Below are positions 6,072-8,743 of a stretch of DNA of 8,743 bases, one piece after another (within the stretch, counting starts at the first letter, position 1; each line of letters opens with the position of its first letter). Source of the stretch: Geodermatophilaceae bacterium (GTDB lineage: Bacteria > Actinomycetota > Actinomycetes > Mycobacteriales > Geodermatophilaceae); NCBI GenBank assembly GCA_013813215.1, contig JACCSC010000151.1, positions 1 through 8,743 on the forward strand, read 5' to 3'. A program made the position numbers and the translations under genes. The notes under the pieces were generated by a model, which worked only from the letters and a program-made list of their open reading frames with translations, was not told where the DNA came from and searched no databases.

Positions 6072-6841
6072 AGGTGCTCGCGCAGGTAGGCCACGTCGTC
6101 GGCGATCCCGCCGGCCGGGGTCTCGCAGATGACCGGCGCGCCGGCCTCCCGCAGCACCGCGAGCAGCAGGTCCGGGTCGATCTGCCCCGACTCCAGGTTC
6201 GCGTGCCGGTCCCGTCCGGAGTCGAAGCCGTCGCGGCTGTTGTTGCAGTGCACCAGGTCGATCCGCCCGGTGATCGCCTTGACCCGCTCGACCAGCCCGA
6301 CCAGGTCCTCGCCACCGGCGTGTGCGTGACAGGTGTCCAGGCAGAAGCCGACGTCGTACTCTCCGATCGCGTCCCACAGCCGGGCCAGCATGTCGAAGCG
6401 CCGGGCCATCGCATGGTCGCCGCCGGCGGTGTTCTCCAGCAGGATCGGTACGGCGTAGCCGCCTTCCTTCGCCTGCCGCTCCACCGTCTTGCGCCAGTTG
6501 TCGATCCCGGTCTCCGCCTCGTCGTCCCCGCCGACGTGGCCGCCGTGCACGATCACGCCGCGCGCCCCGATGTCGGCCGCGGCGGCCGCGTGCTGGACGA
6601 GCAGCTTGCGGGACGGGATGCGGATCCGGTTGTTCATGGTCGCCACGTTGACCAGGTACGGCGCGTGGATGAACACCCCCACGTCGGAGGCCAGGATGTC
6701 GGCGGCGTCGTCCCGCGGCTTGGGCGCCTTGTAACCCTGGGGGTCGGTGAGGAAGAACTGCACGACGTCGGCGCCGACCTCGTCCGCGTGCGCCAGCGGG
6801 TCGCCGTCGCGCAGGTGCGCGCCGATCTCGAACGTGCCCAT
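6068..6841 (-). CDS. nfo: Deoxyribonuclease IV (endonuclease IV, AP endonuclease family 2)
   Basis: Cuts the DNA backbone 5' of abasic sites in base-excision repair, using three zinc ions in a TIM barrel. The 257-residue protein matches the usual actinobacterial size. All nine metal ligands expected from E. coli Nfo can be placed: H59 (HAPYLVN), H99 (VIVHGGH), E136 (LLENTAGG), D169 and H172 (CLDTCHAH), H198 (LVHCN), D211 and H213 (SGRDRHANL) and E240 (ICETP). It should therefore be active. The sequence resembles, from memory, Mycobacterium End (Rv0670), including PKPRDDAA (40-47) and AMARRFD (144-150). It converges on the GT87 gene; both stops lie in a CTAG at 6068-6071. No Shine-Dalgarno sequence precedes the ATG, but a TACCCT element sits 7 nt upstream, so a leaderless mRNA is likely. 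Confidence 0.95.
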   Translation of the reverse strand: MGTFEIGAHLRDGDPLAHADEVGADVVQFFLTDPQGYKAPKPRDDAADILASDVGVFIHAPYLVNVATMNNRIRIPSRKLLVQHAAAAADIGARGVIVHGGHVGGDDEAETGIDNWRKTVERQAKEGGYAVPILLENTAGGDHAMARRFDMLARLWDAIGEYDVGFCLDTCHAHAGGEDLVGLVERVKAITGRIDLVHCNNSRDGFDSGRDRHANLESGQIDPDLLLAVLREAGAPVICETPAGGIADDVAYLREHL

Positions 6842-6848
6842 GCTGGCG

Positions 6849-6854
6849 AGGGTA
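6849..6854 (-). promoter_or_regulatory. -10 promoter element for a leaderless nfo transcript
   Basis: On the minus strand TACCCT ends 7 nt before the nfo ATG (6841), the spacing at which transcription would begin on the A of the start codon. The hexamer is identical to the one before the DUF5318 gene. No clear -35 box is seen at the usual distance. Confidence 0.6.
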
Positions 6855-6884
6855 GTGCGGGTCTGCGACTATCCCGTCCACCGA

Positions 6885-6912
6885 GGGGGAGGGGTTCGGG
6901 TGGGTGGCGGGG
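6885..6912 (+). other. G-quadruplex-type G-run array between divergent genes
   Basis: Five consecutive runs of three or more G (lengths 5, 4, 3, 3 and 4) are separated by loops of 1, 3, 1 and 4 nt on the plus strand. This satisfies the usual intramolecular quadruplex pattern with one run to spare. It lies 44-71 nt upstream of the nfo start and about 130 nt upstream of the DUF4234 start, outside any gene I can support. Folding is a prediction from pattern only, and G-runs are frequent in such GC-rich DNA. Confidence 0.5.
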
Positions 6913-7012
6913 AGCGGTACGAGCCGGTCGACGCCCACCCGGGCACCGGGCCAGCGGGGCGCGTGCTGCCCTACGTGTCCACCGCGGAGGTCGCTGGGCG
7001 CTGCCGGCTGAG

Positions 7013-7018
7013 TACGCT
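7013..7018 (+). promoter_or_regulatory. Candidate -10 element for the DUF4234 gene
   Basis: TACGCT fits TAnnnT and is followed by an AT-richer TT. It would start transcription near 7025, giving a leader of about 20 nt that contains the GGAGGGGG ribosome binding site (7031-7038). I see no good -35 match. Confidence 0.4.
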
Positions 7019-7030
7019 TTCGCGGCACAC

Positions 7031-7038
7031 GGAGGGGG
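7031..7038 (+). promoter_or_regulatory. Ribosome binding site for the DUF4234 gene
   Basis: GGAGGGGG lies 6 nt before the ATG at 7045 and fixes that start. This gene differs from its neighbours nfo, the AraC-type gene and the VOC gene, none of which has a recognisable Shine-Dalgarno sequence. Confidence 0.75.
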
Positions 7039-7044
7039 CGGCGG

Positions 7045-7548
7045 ATGAGCGATCCGGGTCAACAGCAACCGGCGTACGGCAGCCAGGGCTACGGGTCAGG
7101 ACCCGGACAGCCGAACTACGGCCAGCAAGGTTACGGGGCACAGGGCTATCCGCCCGCGCCGGCCGGCTACGGCGCGCCGCCCGTGGGACCGATCGGCGAG
7201 GTCCGCAGCACAGGGACGTGCATCCTGCTCTTCATCGTCACGCTCGGCTTCTACAGCTGGTACTGGTTCTTCAAGACCCACGAGGAGATGAAGCGGCACA
7301 GCAATGACGGCCTCGGTGGCGCCATCGCGCTCATCCTGGCGATCTTCGTCGGAGTGGTGATGCCGTACCTGACGTCGTACGAGGCCGGCAAGCTGTACGA
7401 GCGGCGCGGCCAGCAGGCTCCGGTCGGCGGGCTGACGGGCCTGTGGTACTTCCCCGGCGTCTTCATCCTCGTCGGGCCGATCATCTGGTTCGTCAAGACC
7501 AACGGCGCGCTGAACGACTACTGGCGGTCTGTCGGCGCCCCGGGTTGA
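7045..7548 (+). CDS. DUF4234 family membrane protein with Gly/Tyr/Gln-rich N-terminus
   Basis: A 167-residue protein of unknown function. Residues 1-48 are a low-complexity Gly/Tyr/Gln/Pro segment with repeated QGYG-like units and almost no charge. The rest fits the DUF4234 pattern: a first membrane segment (about 57-76) carrying TLGFYSWYWFFKTHEEM, a second at about 90-111 (ALILAIFVGVVMPYL), and a third at about 131-151 (GLWYFPGVFILVGPIIWFV), followed by an NGALNDYWR end (153-161). The low-complexity N-terminus is probably cytoplasmic and disordered. No signal peptide or enzyme motif is visible. The gene is divergent from nfo and lies 16 nt before the AraC-type gene in the same direction. The family assignment rests on pattern recognition of the first membrane segment and overall size. 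Confidence 0.82.
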   Translation: MSDPGQQQPAYGSQGYGSGPGQPNYGQQGYGAQGYPPAPAGYGAPPVGPIGEVRSTGTCILLFIVTLGFYSWYWFFKTHEEMKRHSNDGLGGAIALILAIFVGVVMPYLTSYEAGKLYERRGQQAPVGGLTGLWYFPGVFILVGPIIWFVKTNGALNDYWRSVGAPG

Positions 7549-7564
7549 GCGAGTCACGCGACCC

Positions 7565-8356
7565 ATGACGGTTCACCGGCCCGGCCGGCCGTTGGCGCCG
7601 TTCGTGCACGGCATCTGGTGCTGGAGCGACGATCTGCCCGACGCCCGCGAGCGTCGGCTGCCGACCGGTGAGATGCAGCTCGTCGTGAACCTGGCCGAGG
7701 ACGAGCTGCGCTGGTACGACGGACCCGACCTCGACCGGCCGGGCCGAACCCACGGCGCGGGGTTGTGTAGCGCGCTGTCCGGCCCGGTCGGCATCGACAC
7801 CGCCGAGCAGCGTCACGTGCTCGGCGTCTCCTTCCGACCCGGCGGCACCCTGCCGTTCTTCGGCCCGCCGGCCGACGCACTGGTCGAACCGGTGATCGGC
7901 CTGGACGCGTTGTGGGGGCGGGCCGGTCGGCAGGTCCGCGAGCGGTTGCTGGAGCAACCCGATCCGGCGGCGATGCTCGTCGAGATGGAGCGGATCCTGC
8001 TCGAGCAGGTGGTCCGTCCGTTGCGGCCCGACCGGGGGTTGACCGCGGCGGTGCTCGCGCTGGACCGGGGCCGTCCGGTGCACCGGGTCGTCGACCTCGT
8101 GGGTACGACGCCGTCGACGCTGGCCCGCCGGTTCCGACACGGCATCGGGCTCGGGCCCAAGCCCTTCGCGCGGGTCCGTCGGCTGCAGCGGATGCTCGGC
8201 GCCTGCGGACCGGGAGTCGACTGGGCCGAGCTGGCCGTGCGGCACGGCTTTTTCGACCAGGCGCATCTGATCCACGACTTCCGCGACCTCACCGGCCTGA
8301 CACCGACGGCGTACGCACCCCGCTCGCGAACCGAGCCGAACCACGTGCCGGGTTGA
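7565..8356 (+). CDS. AraC-family transcriptional regulator with DUF6597-like N-terminal domain
   Basis: A 263-residue regulator. The N-terminal part (about 8-115) has the pattern I associate with DUF6597: PLAPFVHGIWCW, RLPTGEMQLVVNLAEDELRW (31-50), GIDTAEQRHVLGVSFRPGG (76-94) and PFFGPPADAL (97-106). The C-terminal part (about 155-252) is an AraC-type double helix-turn-helix: a first unit around PVHRVVDLVGTTPSTLARRF (171-190) and a second from DWAELAVRHGFFDQAHLIHDF (219-239) to GLTPTAY (244-250). The ligand is unknown. It follows the DUF4234 gene by 16 nt and precedes a VOC-family gene by 46 nt; similar regulators often adjoin VOC proteins, so that gene is the likeliest target. The ATG at 7565 has no Shine-Dalgarno sequence or clear leaderless promoter, and I see no better in-frame start nearby. 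Confidence 0.9.
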   Translation: MTVHRPGRPLAPFVHGIWCWSDDLPDARERRLPTGEMQLVVNLAEDELRWYDGPDLDRPGRTHGAGLCSALSGPVGIDTAEQRHVLGVSFRPGGTLPFFGPPADALVEPVIGLDALWGRAGRQVRERLLEQPDPAAMLVEMERILLEQVVRPLRPDRGLTAAVLALDRGRPVHRVVDLVGTTPSTLARRFRHGIGLGPKPFARVRRLQRMLGACGPGVDWAELAVRHGFFDQAHLIHDFRDLTGLTPTAYAPRSRTEPNHVPG

Positions 8357-8390
8357 CGATTTTCTCCAATCCCGCGCCCGCCGCCCCGGG

Positions 8391-8396
8391 CACAAT
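8391..8396 (+). promoter_or_regulatory. Weak -10-like element ahead of the VOC gene
   Basis: CACAAT ends 6 nt before the ATG at 8403, the same geometry as the two TACCCT elements in this window, though its first base departs from TAnnnT. The ATG lacks a Shine-Dalgarno sequence, so a separate leaderless transcript is possible; read-through from the AraC-type gene is equally possible. Confidence 0.35.
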
Positions 8397-8402
8397 GGCC
8401 TC

Positions 8403-8743
8403 ATGAACGTGCTGCCGCGATTGGTGATCAGGGGCGCCGACGCGGCGCTGGAGTTCTACCGGCAGGCCCTGGGCGCCGAGGTGACCTCGCGGTTCACTGC
8501 GCCGGACGGATCGGTGGTGAACGCCGATGTACGGATCGGCGAGTCGATGCTGACGCTCAAGGACGAGGACGATGTCGACCGCTCGGCCGCGTCGTACGGC
8601 GGATCCCCGGTGTTGCTCATGATCATGGTCAGCGACGCTGACGCGGTCGCCGCCGCGATGATCGCGGCGGGTGCTCGGGTGATCTTCCCGGTCAGCGACC
8701 AGTCCTACGGCTACCGGCAGGGCCGGCTGGAGGACCCCTTCGG
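8403..8743 (+). CDS. VOC family (glyoxalase/PhnB-like) protein, 3' end beyond the window
   Basis: The first 113 residues of a vicinal-oxygen-chelate fold protein, cut by the window edge with no stop. The start is typical of PhnB-like members: LPRLVIRGADAALEFYRQALGAE (4-26), then a strand pair around ESMLTLKDE (47-55), a second beta-alpha unit with VLLMIMVSDADAVAAAMIAAGARV (70-93), and SYGYRQGRLEDPFG (101-114), which in this family is usually followed by a His-x-Trp stretch and the C-terminus. Perhaps 10-25 residues are missing. Such proteins include isomerases, dioxygenases and antibiotic-binding proteins; many of this subtype have no known substrate. The neighbouring AraC-type regulator on the same strand suggests an inducible unit. 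The ATG at 8403 is the only suitable start and has no Shine-Dalgarno sequence. Confidence 0.88.
   Translation, partial: MNVLPRLVIRGADAALEFYRQALGAEVTSRFTAPDGSVVNADVRIGESMLTLKDEDDVDRSAASYGGSPVLLMIMVSDADAVAAAMIAAGARVIFPVSDQSYGYRQGRLEDPF

Noticed and set aside
6048..6120. 13-bp direct repeat CCGCCGGCCGGGG at 6048-6060 and 6108-6120, flanking the convergent stops
   Set aside because: Both copies lie in coding sequence and encode ordinary Pro-Ala-Gly stretches on opposite strands. Short GC-only repeats are expected by chance here, and there is no U-tract to make a terminator or boundary features to make an attachment site.
4458..7028. Open frame of 856 codons on the minus strand across the ponA end, the GT87 gene and nfo
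   Set aside because: It runs antisense to two genes and in another frame through nfo. Its translation is rich in Arg, Gly, Gln and Pro without domains; a frame shadow.
8353..8358. TTGACG as the -35 box for the VOC gene
   Set aside because: It is 32 nt from the -10-like CACAAT, about twice the workable spacing, and lies on the stop codon of the AraC-type gene.
7493..8404. Minus-strand open frame of 303 codons opposite the AraC-type gene
   Set aside because: Antisense shadow with an Arg/Gln/Pro-rich translation; the plus-strand frame has full AraC-type helix-turn-helix motifs.
1..8743. A new defence, mobile or CRISPR-type system
   Set aside because: I looked for repeat arrays, recombinases, transposases, nuclease-sensor pairs and abrupt composition change and found none. 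The only nuclease is a standard endonuclease IV, and composition is uniform.

Overview
The window is very GC-rich. It carries a gene block that I recognise, from memory, from actinomycetes (Mycobacterium Rv0046c-Rv0051 and the equivalent Streptomyces region). Codons strongly prefer G/C in the third position, GTG starts are common, and at least two genes appear to be transcribed without a leader. All of this fits a high-GC actinobacterial chromosome, but I cannot resolve the order or genus. I see no phage, transposon, CRISPR, tRNA or rRNA sequence. This is mostly ordinary core chromosome.

Left part (1-1833): two genes on the minus strand form an operon, a PadR-family repressor gene followed 11 nt later by ino1 (myo-inositol-1-phosphate synthase). 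Upstream of padR is a compact AT-rich cluster of overlapping palindromes (1705-1724) that looks like the repressor's own operator. 

Middle part (1834-6071): three genes on the plus strand. They are a small zinc-ribbon DUF5318 protein with a leaderless GTG start, a class A penicillin-binding protein (ponA type, with glycosyltransferase and transpeptidase domains and a Pro/Ser/Thr tail), and a polytopic membrane glycosyltransferase of the GT87/DUF2029 type that overlaps the end of ponA by 8 nt. A possible 26-codon reading frame, with codon-like composition, ends in a GTGA overlap with the ponA start. The block links inositol supply (precursor of phosphatidylinositol, its glycosylated lipids and, in many actinomycetes, mycothiol) with peptidoglycan polymerisation and envelope glycosylation. 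The link is one of position; no regulatory connection is shown by the sequence.

Right part (6068-8743): the GT87 gene meets nfo (endonuclease IV, minus strand) tail to tail, and the two stop codons share one CTAG. nfo has a leaderless-type promoter. It is divergent from a plus-strand run of a DUF4234 membrane protein with a Gly/Tyr/Gln-rich N-terminus, an AraC-type regulator (DUF6597-like N-terminus) and a VOC/PhnB-like protein cut off by the window end. A G-quadruplex-type G-run array lies between nfo and the DUF4234 gene. No gene-free stretch exceeds about 205 nt, and I found no convincing intrinsic terminator.
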